Translations under genes and position numbers: made by a program | The notes under the pieces: generated by a model | Told to the model about the DNA's origin: nothing | The model's database searches: none | The model's input: only the letters and a program-made list of their open reading frames with translations | Part shown: positions 23,295-34,024 of the stretch, piece after piece | Position numbering within the stretch: position 1 is the stretch's first letter | Layout: each line of letters starts with the position of its first letter | Assembly (NCBI RefSeq): GCF_040412425.1 | Contig: NC_089767.1 | Location: forward strand, 2,148,969 to 2,212,968 | DNA: 64,000 nucleotides | Direction of reading: 5' to 3' | Source of the DNA: Macrobrachium rosenbergii | Lineage: Eukaryota; Arthropoda; Malacostraca; Decapoda; Palaemonidae

Positions 23295-23465
23295 GAAGGT
23301 CTTTGCTGAGTTTTCCTATCAGTCCCGAAAGTGGGAGGGACCTTGTCACCTACATGAACGATAGTAGCGCCACCGCGAAATTTGAATTCTTAGACTGCCA
23401 TGTAGAAAGCTAGTAGCTATGTAATTACTTGGGAAGTCATTACTTGGGAAGTCACTTATATAAAA
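23295..23465. repeat. DIRS 5' inverted terminal repeat
   Basis: Inverted partner of 19322-19505. Its tip contains a short tandem duplication of ATTACTTGGGAAGTC (about 23427-23454) not present in the partner. Confidence 0.8.
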
Positions 23466-24185
23466 ACACAAGTTCAAACTCAGCAGTCAGTAGGAGCACA
23501 GCCAGACCTCCTCACCCAATGACAACAGAAGAAAACATGCATGGTGGCAGCAGGTGAAAGAGGGGTGTTCCCCCATTCACCTCCCCATTAACTACCAGTT
23601 AACCACCATGTTACCAAGTTTCAATGACTGATTCCAGCTGACACTGATGAATACATAGAAGGTAATGGTTTGTATGCCTGGAGGAACAAATAAGCATGGG
23701 CAAGGTATTCATAAGAAGTAACAAAAGACAAGGAAGCATAAACCATTGCGAAAAGCAGGAAAAATATAGAGATATATTCATAAGACCAAAATAACTGCAA
23801 GAACACTTCCTAACTGTCAAAACAGGAGGCCAGCCAGCTGTCCCAATAAACTGTACTTACAGGTGTGCCAACAGGAAGGCACTTACAACCTTGGCAAGGG
23901 GTGAACTATAATCACCAAATGAACAGCAAGAGAGAAAGATGCTCAAAAGAAATAAATTATTCAAAATTATGATGAAAACTACAGTAAAATTTTGAGGATC
24001 CAAGACTGTAGGTGTGATTCAAAAACATGAGGTCAGACAACTGGTGTGCTCAAGGACCCAGAAGTATACTCAGAGAGGTACTGCAGATTAGGCTAGTGTT
24101 AAGTAATGGGTCTGTGTGAAACAAATTGAAAAACATCAAACCAACCACACTTTTAATAAACCTTTGTAAAAATAAAGTTTATTAC

Positions 24186-24319
24186 CTGTATACATTTGAG
24201 CTCAGTATATGTTTTATCGAAAAAGAGCGCATCTCCTTCAATTGCCTTTGCCAAGGCATTACATTTCTCCTGCTCTGGTGGCGATATAGTACACCATCGA
24301 ACTGGTCCCATAGATCGTG
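24186..24319 (-). CDS. transferrin exon 2 (start of N-lobe)
   Basis: Residues 16 (split) to 60. V-R-W-C-T-I-S-P-P-E-Q-E-K-C is the canonical opening of a transferrin lobe, followed by a helix and a further Cys. Acceptor TATCCCCACAG, donor GTAATA. The split Ala codon joins it to the signal peptide exon. Confidence 0.96.
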
Positions 24320-25552
24320 CTGTGGGGATAAGGAAAAATTTGAATTAAAAAATCCTTTCTACGAGGTGCAACAAAGAGAATAACTACAAGATTACCAGGG
24401 TGGTCATTTCACTAAATTATTAACAAGTTCTCAATGAAAATCATAAGCTTTGTGCACTGATGTCACCTCACATCTTCAAACTAAAGTTTTTATATTATAC
24501 AGGTAAAAACAGAAAAATATAATACAATATAAATAAAAATTTACAAATATCCATACATTTGTATATGATTTTCCATAACTTCATTCTATATATTCATCAT
24601 GCAAAAGATTTGACATTCTAACCTTAATAAATAAAAACATGAACAAATTTCTAATTTCATGAAAAACAAACCTTCAACTTAAGCTGACCTTGTGGAAAAT
24701 TCCCCAGTTAGGAGGAAACATCCCTTGTCATACCCAATGAGGTTAAGTGACTAAGAGTGATGCATTTATAGAATGTCTAGGTTATTTCAAATACTGTAGT
24801 GTAAGAGGATGAAGCAAATGGGCTGGAGCACTTAGAGTAACAATTCTACCCTGAAAAATGGCTAGAAGACAAATCAGTTAAAAGCAAGCTTAGGTTAAGA
24901 CTAGCCTCCATCTATCTGAGGCTTGTACAACCCAAAAATCTAAAGCTGGTGTGGCCTAGAAGCTCATTCATAGGTTCTTCCCTCCAACAAGATAGCCAAT
25001 TCCATAAGCTGACATAATGATGCCTCTCCACAATGTAGGGGAAGAGTCGGTTACAATGTGGCTTGCATACAGAGAGTAGGACCTTCCACAGAGGGACTAA
25101 CAGACCAGAGGTCTTAAAATTCCTAGGATTTACAGACCTCTTTTCTTGGAGCACCCAATACATTTCCCTAAAGCCACTGGAATACGGGAAAGTGTAATCC
25201 CTGAGATTACAATCCTTGTTATCTGTCTCTCATACCCTTTGAATGTTGGTACAAGAAAACAAGGCCTGGAAAAATCATTCCACTTGCCAATGGAGTTCAA
25301 CAGAGGTCAGTGTTTCAAGAACTGGCCAGACCCAGAACTTTCAGTCATTCAGAAACTCACAACAGGGAGTTGGAGTAGTTGAACAGTAAGATAAAGAAAT
25401 CCAGAAAATAAATTGGATGAATTACAGTTACAATTCCACATATGTGTTTTCAACTTATTTGCAACTTTGCAGCAGTTTATGATAATAGAATAAGGAATAA
25501 AATTCAACTAATGTCCATTTATGCAACTTTATACTGATCAGCAAAAAATATT

Positions 25553-25992
25553 AACAAGTAAAAAATGTGTCAAAGTTTCTTCGGCGCAATCGAGTTTTCT
25601 GTACGGCCACTACAGCATATAATCAAGGTCACCAAAAATAGATCTATCTTTCGGTGGTCTCAGTAAAATGCTGTATGAGCCGTGGCCCATGAAACTTGAA
25701 CCATGGCCCAGTGGTGGCCTATCCTATATCATTGCCAAAAGCAATGATTATGGCTAACTTTAACCATAAATAAAATAAAAACTACTGAGGCTAGAGGGCT
25801 AGAATTTAGTATGTTTGATGATTGGAGGGTGGATGATCAACAATCCACTTTGCAGCCCTCTAGCCTCAGTAGTTTTTAAGATCTGAGGGCAGACAGAAAA
25901 AGTGTAGACAGAAAAAAGTGCGGACAAAATAAAGTGTGGACGGACAGGCAAGGTCGGCACAATAGCTTTCTTTTAGAGAAAATTAAAAACTT
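25553..25992 (+). repeat. dispersed hairpin repeat, copy 1
   Basis: Begins AACAAGTAAAAAATG and ends near CGGCACAATAGCTTTC. Contains an inverted pair around 25781-25880 (ACTACTGAGGCTAGAGGGCT with its complement AGCCCTCTAGCCTCAGTAGT) and a tail of diverged AAAGTGCGGACAGA-like units. Two further copies lie at 31463 and 39496 in the same orientation. Confidence 0.85.
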
Positions 25993-26316
25993 ATAAAAAG
26001 AAATTATTTAAAAATATTAAAGGGCAAAATAACAAACTCAAATGTTGAAGCATATCAGACATCATAATGTAAAAAATCATTTAAAGTACAATCTTAAAAA
26101 TTTGTAAAAAAAAAAAAAATCCTATACTTAGTATCCTTAGTTCTACCATTCAACTATATATAGCACCAGTTCATGGCAATAAATTTAAACTTGTGTTTGC
26201 AAAAGTGTCTTTTAACATTTGTCCTCTGGCTATGAAGAACCTACTCCTAATGCTAGTGCTGGTATTACTAGCACCATTCTATACAACTGTAAAATAAGGT
26301 GGTTATAATAAAATGC

Positions 26317-26530
26317 TAAGAAATGGGTGAAAAGGTTGCTGCCATAGCTAATTCTCTGGGCTTGAGTAAGACAACAATATTAACAATCATTCACAATAAC
26401 GCACAGGATTTAGCCCATGTCAAAGATGATGCTCCTACGATGAAGAACGCTGTCATCAACAAGAAAAGAGGGAAGACCTATGAAGAAATGGAACATCTTG
26501 TGTTTTATGTATTTATGAACATTTGTGTTG
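26317..26530 (+). pseudogene. pogo/Tigger transposase HTH remnant
   Basis: The stretch E-K-V-A-A-I-A-N-S-L-G-L-S-K-T-T-I reads like the first helix-turn-helix of pogo/CENP-B-type transposases, followed by a Lys-Arg-rich segment K-K-R-G-K and E-E-M-E. No second DNA-binding domain or DDE domain follows; from 26530 the frame loses similarity. It is antisense to the transferrin gene. Call is by motif only. Confidence 0.5.
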
Positions 26531-27657
26531 GTGCAAATCACTTGATGCTGTTTTACCCTTCCCTACATCCAACAATTATGGGGGTCAGAGTAGAAAACTA
26601 GAGGTTGTGGGTTGGGAAAAACCAAAAAGGAGTGCAATGCACCAGTCAAAAAGTCAGAAAATATACAAATCACAACATATTTAGTCAAAAAATACATCAT
26701 ACATGTGTATCAACAATAAGAATCACCAAAAAATTTATATTGCATGAAAATGTAGCAAAAACCATCACAGGAATGCATCCTAACCTTATCTTCTCTACCC
26801 TCGGGCACCAAGTACTAACCAGGAAAGGGGGACTTCAGCCCCACTGAGCATCCCTGACTGGGAGTTTTGCTCCCTTAGCCTCACACACCTAACTTGACCT
26901 GAGAATGCCAAAAATCCACAGAGTAAAATATAGGGATGCATCTAACCTACCAGCTGGATTCTTACCTGGCCTACAGTAGGTAGCTTCCCCCCAACCTGGA
27001 ACCCCATATAAAAACCTGACCTGAAGTACCATGAACCATAAAAATGAAATAAAAATGTTATCTTAACCCATCCTTCCACACCCCATACCTCCTGCTTTAC
27101 ATTGCAAATTTGCATTCAGCCTATCCCTTGCCATGAGGCTGAAAGATACATTTCCTCTTGAAGCCATTCCTCAATCCCAGTAATTGACTCACTCAAGGAT
27201 GCTTTCGTGGAGGACAAGTATTCATCAATGGAAAGGATTACCATACTGTTATCAACATATTTTTGTACATGAAGCATAGGCCTTTTGTGATTACTGTACC
27301 ACTCTGTAATCTAGGCCAATTTCAACTTAGGTGCTCGCTCAAATAAAGTCTTTTGGCCAAATATTCTTTGGTATCCCACTGGTACCATCCGTGAAACATC
27401 TCTGGGCCAAGTATTTCGTCCAGCTAGTAAACCATGAAGAGTTATGTATGCCTCTTGGGGGACCATTTAACTTAATATACAAGGGTGCAGTATCCTACAT
27501 ACCCTTTCCAAGATACCATAGTCATAGGCTAACTGTATCTTAACTATACACATTTGCTTCCAGTCTAGGATAAATAGATCATCTTCAGCATAACTTACTT
27601 AGCCCAGCCAGTAACCTGATGTGCAGAAAATTAGGAGCCCATTGACAACAACAGACC

Positions 27658-28096
27658 CTGGTTCCACCGACAAAAACAAACCTAACCTTTCCTAAAATGC
27701 CGTGTCCTTACTAACCAGACTTTACTGTCCTGTCATGACTTAGAGCGCTGTGCCCTGACCTGGCCAGTGGGGGACTTCGCCTCCCCCTGGACCACCTAAG
27801 TAACACTAAACATCAGAAACATGGACTAAGCTGCCTGAAGGTAGTGTTACAGCATGCTCCTGTTGTTCTGCAAACTACCCCGAGGGTAGTTTGCAGAACG
27901 GCAGGACTACCTCCGAACAGAAGCGAAGTCCACTGTCTCAGATGTTTAGTGTTACTTGGGGGGTTCCAGGGGGGTGCAAAGACCACCAGGCTAGGTCAGG
28001 TCACAGCACCCAAGTGAGGGTAGGAAAGTAAGGTCTGGTTAGGTCAGGACCTGGCATTACAGGAAAAGTTAGGCTTGTTTGCGTCTGCGGAACCAG
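27658..28096. mobile_element. 439-bp fold-back element
   Basis: Outer tips CTGGTTCC (27658) and GGAACCAG (ending 28096) are inverted. Moving inward, further inverted pairs are visible: AACAAACCTAAC with GTTAGGCTTGTTT, CCTCCCCCTGG with CCAGGGGGG, and AAGTAACACTAAACATC (27797) with GATGTTTAGTGTTACTT (27941). The centre is a perfect 16-bp palindrome (27865-27880 and 27884-27899) around CGA. No ORF. Single arms of a related family seem to lie at 43490-43560 and 43815-43975. Confidence 0.75.
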
Positions 28097-28134
28097 TCCC
28101 GTAACCTAACCTTACCTAGGGCAATGTGCAACGT

Positions 28135-28485
28135 ACCATATTTTATGGAATGGAATGGAATATAGTGTTAGGCCAAAGACCAAGTGCTGTGACCTAAGAG
28201 GTCACTCAGGGCTGGAAAGGAAGCTGAGAGTAGGCAGGTTTGAAAGGTGTAACAGGAGGAAAACCTTTTGCAGTTGCACTGTGAAACAATTGTTACAAGG
28301 GGGTTGAGGAAAGTAAGATGGAAGAAAGATTATGTTAATGGAGGTACCATAGATGGAATGAAAGGGGTTGCAGCCAGAGACCTAAGGAAGGGACGCTGCA
28401 AAGAACCTTTAACAATGCCTAAAGTGCACCCCGTGAGCTGAACTGATGGCACCAACCCCACCTTGGGACACACCCTATTTTATGG
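28135..28485 (-). mobile_element. SINE-like repeat (28149-28471) with 14-bp target duplications
   Basis: Flanks 28135-28148 and 28472-28485 agree at 13 of 14 bases. The insert carries the standard blocks in reverse orientation (GCCAAAGACCAAGTGCTGTG, AAGGTGTAACAGGAGGAAAA, GGAATGAAAGGGGTTGCAGC, GACGCTGCAAAGAACC) with an (AATGG)n tail at its 3' end. A duplication of this length indicates target-primed insertion. Confidence 0.88.
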
Positions 28486-28839
28486 CGATTTAGGATATTT
28501 TCGGTCATTTACGAGAAACCTAAAGCTGACATAGGTTAAGCATCCTAAGCCAGAGCGGGCTGGCTGAATATGGTTGGAACTTCCCTAAACTTCTGTATAG
28601 GTAAATTGTATAAAATTACAATTGCCTAAGTACTTACAGTACAAAAGCAACTGTAGAGTGTAAAAATTGGTTGAGGAAAGCATAAATTCAAATCTACAGT
28701 CGGCTACGACTCATCCATCGCATTAGGCAACGCAAAGGAGGGCCACCAGGTAAACAACAGGTAACTAATTAACGGGAGACCGAAGCTTTCAATTCCAATT
28801 AAATACTACAACTCAATTAACTCCTGAGACAATACTTAC

Positions 28840-28885
28840 CAAACACAGTCTCCCATAGCATGAATAAAACGAGGGCGGCCTTCAT
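28840..28885 (-). CDS. transferrin, exon 1 (start codon and signal peptide)
   Basis: Start of a secreted transferrin-family protein, which in animals binds ferric iron with carbonate in two homologous lobes and serves iron transport and withholding in haemolymph. The ATG at 28885 opens M-K-A-A-L-V-L-F-M-L-W-E-T-V-F, a short hydrophobic signal peptide; cleavage near residue 16-18 would leave the V-R-W-C start of the N-lobe. Donor GTAAGT after one base of codon 16. The eleven exons seen join with matching phases into 489 codons, the N-lobe plus the first part of the C-lobe; family members are usually about 650-750 residues, so about a third is missing off the left edge. The visible gene spans more than 26.7 kb because of mobile elements in its introns. 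It could be a transferrin 1-type or a melanotransferrin-like paralogue; the missing C-terminus (GPI signal or not) would decide. Confidence 0.93.
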
Positions 28886-28917
28886 CGTTATTACAGGTAT
28901 CCACACCCACCGAAATC

Positions 28918-28927
28918 AAGAATCCCC
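28918..28927 (-). promoter_or_regulatory. possible kappaB-like site
   Basis: The minus-strand text GGGGATTCTT fits the insect Relish-type consensus GGGRAYYYYY and lies just upstream of the transferrin start codon. Arthropod transferrins are often immune-induced, but a 10-base match can occur by chance and this one may fall inside the 5' UTR. Confidence 0.25.
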
Positions 28928-29019
28928 AATTTACATGACGCCTCACCTGTCCGATCATCGAGAATTGAAGCGCACCTGTGGATACAAGTGGCTGCAATTC
29001 CTATAACAACGTGATTCGC

Positions 29020-29028
29020 TATATATAT
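29020..29028 (-). promoter_or_regulatory. candidate TATA box of the transferrin gene
   Basis: ATATATATA on the minus strand, 135 bp upstream of the ATG. It would place the transcription start near 28990-28998 and give a 5' UTR of about 105-115 nt without an intron. No strong initiator was identified. Confidence 0.4.
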
Positions 29029-31026
29029 TCATATTAATTATTCTAATTTTTAAATATAATCTTCATCGTATGTGCCACGAATTTATTCAACCGAGGATAT
29101 ATTAGAATTATATGTTATATCCACAATAACAAAGCTCCAGGTAAAAGGAAGAGTGACCAACCCCTCAAGAAACAGGGGTGCCAATGTTTCTGGTCCAGGT
29201 ATGTCGCAAGAAACCTGGAAAGCCTCAGCGTATTTTTTTTATTATTATTACTTTCTGACGATTCATTCAATGCACACTTACAACAAATGATATTTTCAAA
29301 TAGCTCAAATATATTAAAAAATTCTTAAGATTCAAAGTACTCGATTCTCAACATGAAACACAAAGCTACTAAACTTCGAGTACTTTGTACGATATGCACA
29401 TTAGTCATCTAAACAATTGTTACGTTATAGTACAAATATCTATACATCGCGAACAAAGATGTATTAGGAAATGCAAATAAACATCATGGAAACACTGCTG
29501 AGTTTAATTTATTGAATCCCTTGTTAATGGAGACATGCAATCGTAATGTTGAGATTTGCTTGCAGAAAAAACGGAAACGCCCTTTGTTGTTATAATGACG
29601 TAGTTTTACGTTCCGTTTTGGTAGTACTTCTTGGCACAGAGTGGTACTGAATTATTGTCAAAAATAGTTAAACGCGTGCACGTCGTATTAATTTGTCTGA
29701 AAGAAAAAAAACCAGTTTCTGGCAAAGACTAGAACAAAGCAAGGCAAAACAGAACCCATCTCAATTTATATGTGTGATGAATGAGCTATACAGGTATAGC
29801 ATCGTCGTATCGTAAACGCTTTGCTGCATTGAATGTGATGAATTTTTCTTTATATTAAATATAAAAATTATGGTAAGATGGATTAATGGTGATAAAATCC
29901 CCATTTAGGTACTCTTGCACGTGATTACTGTAGTATATATAAAAAGGGACGTTCCATTCACTTAGCAAGTTGTGACCATTCCCCTTTAGAGGAAACCAAA
30001 TTTCCGTTTCCATTCCCTCATTAATTAGAGCAGAATGATACACAGTTGGGGTGATACATTTTCTCTTGAAGGGCAGCATATTTCTATATCTTTTCTCTAC
30101 TGGGTGTGGCATATCAATACACATTTTTGTGCACCATTTCCATTTGTGGGAACACAGCCATGCCCATTCTCTCCTGAGTGGAGCGGTATATATAGTATAC
30201 TATTCCGTACTGAGTTGAGCAGCAAAATACCTAGTTAGACCTAACTAGATATTATGCTTTGGATGAGAGAAGGTTTCAATTTCCTTTCCTCCTTTGAGGA
30301 AACTATATTCTGTAGAAAAAGGAAATGCAAATTTGTCCTAAACAAATGGGAGATAGCACACGTCATCTAGCTAATATATTACTCCGCTCCCAATTTCACT
30401 GAATCTAAAAATTCTTGAGCAACAAAAAAGCGTGGGGAACAACAAAAAACAAAGGAAAAAAAATGGGATTTTGCACAATTCATACAAAGTAGTAAAGTAT
30501 GAAAAGCTTTCTTATTTCAAATATTAATATATAGTTTTAGAGCAAACGGAAAAATGCTCACGTCTGGTGGGGAAGTCACAATTCTGCCTCAGGGAGATGG
30601 AAGCTGTTTTCCTGAAACATCACGAGCCAAGCTGTTATGTAGGCTACCTCCCTCACCCAACTCTTGATCAGTGTAGACGGTGTAATATTTGCACCAGAAT
30701 TATTAGCAAGTAAAAGTAAGAAATTCAGTTCGGATTAGAAAGTCAGCGTGAAGTAAAAGTTGTAGCAATGAGGAAAATAGTTGAAGACCAACATGCCCCC
30801 TCTAGCAACTTTAATTTTGACATTCAGTCGGTGTAGGATACCAATCGTTATCAAAGCTCTGTCTTTCAAAGTTAAGCTTTGTATTTCAACAACATTAAGA
30901 TGTTAAATATTGCCATATGTATGGCCACTTAAGTCAGGACTGTAAGAAAAAGCCAAATCACAAAACTGCCATAGGTTCCAAAATATCGATCCTTCATCCA
31001 CATTCAGACAACCTTCAAAGTAGTAT

Positions 31027-31035
31027 TATATATAT

Positions 31036-31079
<44 letters not shown>

Positions 31080-31104
31080 GTATAATTTTTTTTTTTTTTT
31101 TTTT
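31027..31104. repeat. (TA)n microsatellite followed by T-run
   Basis: AT dinucleotides from about 31027 to 31080, then about 19 T residues at 31086-31104. Short ORFs through it are low-complexity artefacts. Confidence 0.95.
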
Positions 31105-31390
31105 GAGAAAGAAGTCCAAGTGATTAGAGTAATGGTGAAGGTTACATTCAAAGAGGTCAGACCAAGTTGATGCGACCAAAAGAGCCCTTCTCATCAATAC
31201 TAAAAAAAAAAATGCTTAAGCCTAACCACACTCGAGAATCTTGTGCATTTATCTGAAAAGAAACAAATTCAAAAACCATAGTAAAAGTAAATGATGATTC
31301 AAAACCTCAGCAGGGTAGTAAAATAAAGACCTACAAAGCAAGACAATGGAAGTCCAGTTCAGTTGAAACGGATAAATATTAAAGAAAAAT

Positions 31391-31940
31391 AGATGGCGGA
31401 CAAGTAGCGGTTGAGGCGCTTTCTGGGCCTACTTCCTCAGGGACTAGTAACTCCAATAAAGAAACAAGTAAAAAATGAGTCGAAGTTTCTTTGGAGCAAT
31501 CGAGTTTTCTGTACATCGTATAATCAAGGCTGCTGACAACAGATCTTTCGGTGGTCTCAGTATAATGCTGTATGAGCCGCGGCTCATCAAACTCTCAGCC
31601 AGTCGTGGTGGCCTGTGTTGTTGCTTTGCCAGAAGCACGACTATGGCTAACTTTAACCTTAAATAAAATAAAAACTACTGAGACTAGAGGGCTGCAATTT
31701 GGTATGTGTGATGATTGGAGGGTGGATGATCAATATAACAATTTGCAGCCCTCTAGCCTTAGTGGTTTTTAAGATCTGAGGGCAGACAGAAAAAGTGCAG
31801 ACAGAAAAAAGTGCTAACGGACAGACAAAGCCGGCACAATAGTTTTCTCATACTGAAAACTAATAGATAGAGGACAAGTAGTGGTTGAGGCGATTTCTGA
31901 CCTACTTCCTCAGGGACCAGTATCTCCAATAAATCAAAAA
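31391..31940 (+). repeat. 75-bp direct repeats flanking hairpin repeat copy 2
   Basis: Segments about 31391-31460 and 31866-31937 are about 85-90 percent alike (shared GGACAAGTAG, GGTTGAGGCG, CTACTTCCTCAGGGAC, CTCCAATAAA). The hairpin repeat at 31463-31862 sits between them. This is too long and too diverged for a target duplication, so the repeat either entered a pre-existing tandem duplication or was carried along in one. Confidence 0.8.
31463..31862 (+). repeat. dispersed hairpin repeat, copy 2
   Basis: Same order of blocks as copy 1: AACAAGTAAAAAATG start, GATCTTTCGGTGGTCTCAGT, palindrome ATGAGCCGCGGCTCAT (31571-31586), long inverted pair at about 31672-31775 built around GAGGGCTGCAA and TTGCAGCCCTC, then GACAGAAAAAGTGC units and CCGGCACAATAGTTTTCTC. 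Confidence 0.88.
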
Positions 31941-32150
31941 GCGATCTCTTGATAGATAACTTATACAAAAAATATTTGCAAAGCAAATAAGAAAAGAGAC
32001 AGCGCTCCAGGATAGAAACCAGAAAGTATTAAAGTCGAAAAAGTAGAGCAACTCCTCCAGATTCCATAATGCCTTCAAGAACCGTTCCGGAGGTAAAGCG
32101 CACCAGTGGAATTACCAAGTTTCAGAAGAAATTGGAATACCTAGGGTCAA

Positions 32151-32382
32151 AATATTTCCAGTAAAAGGATCTTTCCTAGGTAGTGAGCCCCAAGGGTTTT
32201 TGGAGGTCGTTATCTAGGACTAGTTTTTCTTGGGGATCATTATCTTTATGACATTTAAAGTCTTTTGTTTATGTTTTACGTTAATCCCCAACGGGCTTGT
32301 ACTAAACACGCCGCAGAAGTGGATACACACCGGGTTAGAACCCTTGGGGGTCACTATCTAGGAAAGATCCCAGTAAAATATT
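32151..32382. mobile_element. MITE with about 45-bp inverted ends
   Basis: Left arm 32151-32198 and right arm 32337-32382 are imperfect inverted repeats (GGATCTTTCCTAGGTAGTGA with TCACTATCTAGGAAAGATCC, plus CCCCAAGGGTT with AACCCTTGGGG). Interior about 140 bp, no ORF. Its right end lies only 8 bp from the target duplication of the gypsy element. Confidence 0.8.
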
Positions 32383-32394
32383 CTGCTGTGCCTC

Positions 32395-32817
32395 TGTAAG
32401 GTGTCAAAGAAACGAGCAGGTAAAGGTTACTGCTACTTTATTACAGATCCAGGCAGCTTATATTGCGGCCGACTGACGCCGGGCCGTGAGAGACAATGGA
32501 ATTGACTGTGACCTGAGGTCGAAACAATAAACAATAATATGCAGTGAACGAGTACAAATTACAATACAAAACATACAGAGCTACAATATAGATACAGTCT
32601 TGATGCCTGTGAATGAAGAAACATGTGATACACAATGTGTGACATTCGTATAAATACCATAAAGTAAAAATGATTAAAATGCGTGACCTGGCACGTTTTA
32701 GGCGTGACTAATTGAGCTTGAAGAAAACGGGAAGTCACCAAAGAAAACAAGCTCAGCGGAGACTTAGTTAATGGCGCCGCCGAAACACTATCCTGGCGCC
32801 GAATTGGTGACTTTACA
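32395..32817 (-). repeat. gypsy 3' LTR
   Basis: Starts TGTAAG and ends TTTACA on the plus strand, 423 bp. Reading along it I saw one clear base difference from the other LTR (GACTTAGTTAATGG here, GACTTAATTAATGG there). Confidence 0.95.
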
Positions 32818-33999
32818 AATACTCCCCAAGACGAGGGACGCGTCTGATTAATCCCTGTACCTGGTGGGACGCTGAAGGTGCCGCGGCTCCTTGAAGATAA
32901 CTGAGGGCCTCCCGCCTGTGAGGCTGCTGTTTGGGCGGTCCCTTCCTGGGGCGGCTTGGCGCCTGCGGGGTGAGGGCGTGCTGGAGTGCGTTTGGGCGGA
33001 AGGGTGCTGCGTCGCTGCCGGGACTCTCCGACAGGAAGGCGGGCTTTAGCCGGTCTATGGAAACCCAGTCGTTCTTGCCTGGGAGTGCCAGCCGAACGCC
33101 TTGCTGTTCGCTCCAGCACGCGGAAGGGTCCCCTGTAGGGCTTAGTTAGTGGTGGACGGACGGCGTCGACTCTGACGAAGACGTGGGTGGCGGATGACAG
33201 CTGTGGCGGCATGAAGGTGGTTGCTTTGTCGATGTATGAGCGCCTGCAAGGGGGCGAACTTGCCGCCACGTCGCGGAGCCTCTGCAGAGATGGGAGTGGC
33301 GATCATCCGTCACGAGCTCTCCCGGCACCACGAGGGGTTCCCCATAGGTTTGTTCAGCTGCGGATGGGGTGCCGTCGGCTCTGGGGCGGTCCTCAACCCG
33401 AGGAGGACCCACGGCAGCTGATGTTTCCAGTCCTCGGCGGTGCAGCGGGCCATGAGGGATGACTTTGGGACCTGTGGAACCGTTCAACCAGGCCGTTGGC
33501 CGCTGGGTTGTACGCTGTGGTGGTGTGGTGCGTGGTTCCCAGCAGTTGAGCCAGGGCAGACCACAACTCGGAGAGGAAAGCGGGGCCCCTGTCGGTTGTG
33601 ATGTGGTCCGGGGCGCCGGCGGCTAACCCAACTGGAGAGCAGGGCCTCAGCGCACGCGCTGGCGGTGGCTTCTTGCATGGCGTGGCCGGGCCACCTCGTC
33701 GAACGGTCTACCACCGTGAGGAGGTATCTGGATCCGCCTGATGGGAAGGGGCCCGGCGGCGTCGATGTGGATGTGGCTGAAGCGGCGCCCTGGCTGTGGG
33801 AACTCGCCTACCCCGACTGCGTGTGACGACCCACTTTACTGGTCTGGCACTGCAGGCACTGTTTTGCCCAGGCTGTGGCGTCCTTTTGCACCCCGTGCCA
33901 GACGAACTTTTTGAAAGCAGTTTGGCGTGGTCCTGCCGGAGGGTGTGAGAGGCCGTGAATGATGTCGAATACCTGGCAGCGGCGTGAGGCTGGAACCAA
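32559..33999 (-). pseudogene. gypsy integrase, frame-broken
   Basis: At 33999-33808 an H-x3-H and a C-L-Q-C form the integrase zinc-binding HHCC motif, with F-V-W-H-G between them as is usual. The catalytic core follows in other frames (pieces at 33714-33484 and 33487-33146). A C-terminal piece (33269 and down) has V-F-V-R-V-D and P-Y-R-G-P-F-R-V-L, the typical C-terminal fold of gypsy integrases. It runs on towards the LTR. Not functional as it stands. Confidence 0.8.
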
Positions 34000-34024
34000 A
34001 GGGCGGGGCTGGCCTGTGCTGATG

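Larger units (their letters stand above)
19322..23465 (-). mobile_element. internally deleted DIRS-like retroelement with intact ends
   Basis: Reads 5' to 3' on the minus strand: inverted terminal repeat (about 23295-23465), gag-like ORF (23106 to about 21000), tyrosine recombinase (about 20970-20090), internal complementary region (about 19557-19630) and the second inverted terminal repeat (19322-19505). The two terminal repeats are reverse complements over about 140 bp (shared blocks GACTGACAGGA, TAGGTGACA, ATCGTTC, GAATTC, TTTCTACA, AGTAATTACATAGCTA). The internal complementary region matches the outer tips of both terminal repeats joined together, which is the hallmark of DIRS elements. 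No RT or RNase H coding is present between gag and recombinase, so the element cannot move alone. No target duplication is expected for this class and none was seen. Confidence 0.8.
17841..24185 (-). other. transferrin intron 2
   Basis: A 6.3-kb intron, two thirds of which is the DIRS-like element (19322-23465), inserted in the same orientation as the gene. The flanks (17841-19321 and 23466-24185) are AT-rich and contain nothing recognised. Confidence 0.75.
24320..28839 (-). other. transferrin intron 1
   Basis: A 4.5-kb intron. It holds a dispersed hairpin repeat (25553-25992), a pogo-like helix-turn-helix remnant (26317-26530), a 439-bp fold-back element (27658-28096) and a SINE with 14-bp target duplications (28135-28485). 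The region 24330-25550 shows nothing recognised. Confidence 0.7.

Noticed and set aside
30905..30960. Possible CCHC zinc knuckle (C-H-M-Y-G-H-L-S-Q-D-C)
   Set aside because: The second Cys is Tyr, spacing is short, and no retroelement coding surrounds it.
31558..31600. Hammerhead-ribozyme-like text (CTGTATGAG then GAAAC) in the dispersed hairpin repeats
   Set aside because: The core would need CTGATGA; here an extra T breaks it, the core bases pair with each other in the palindrome ATGAGCCGCGGCTCAT, and copy 2 lacks GAAAC.
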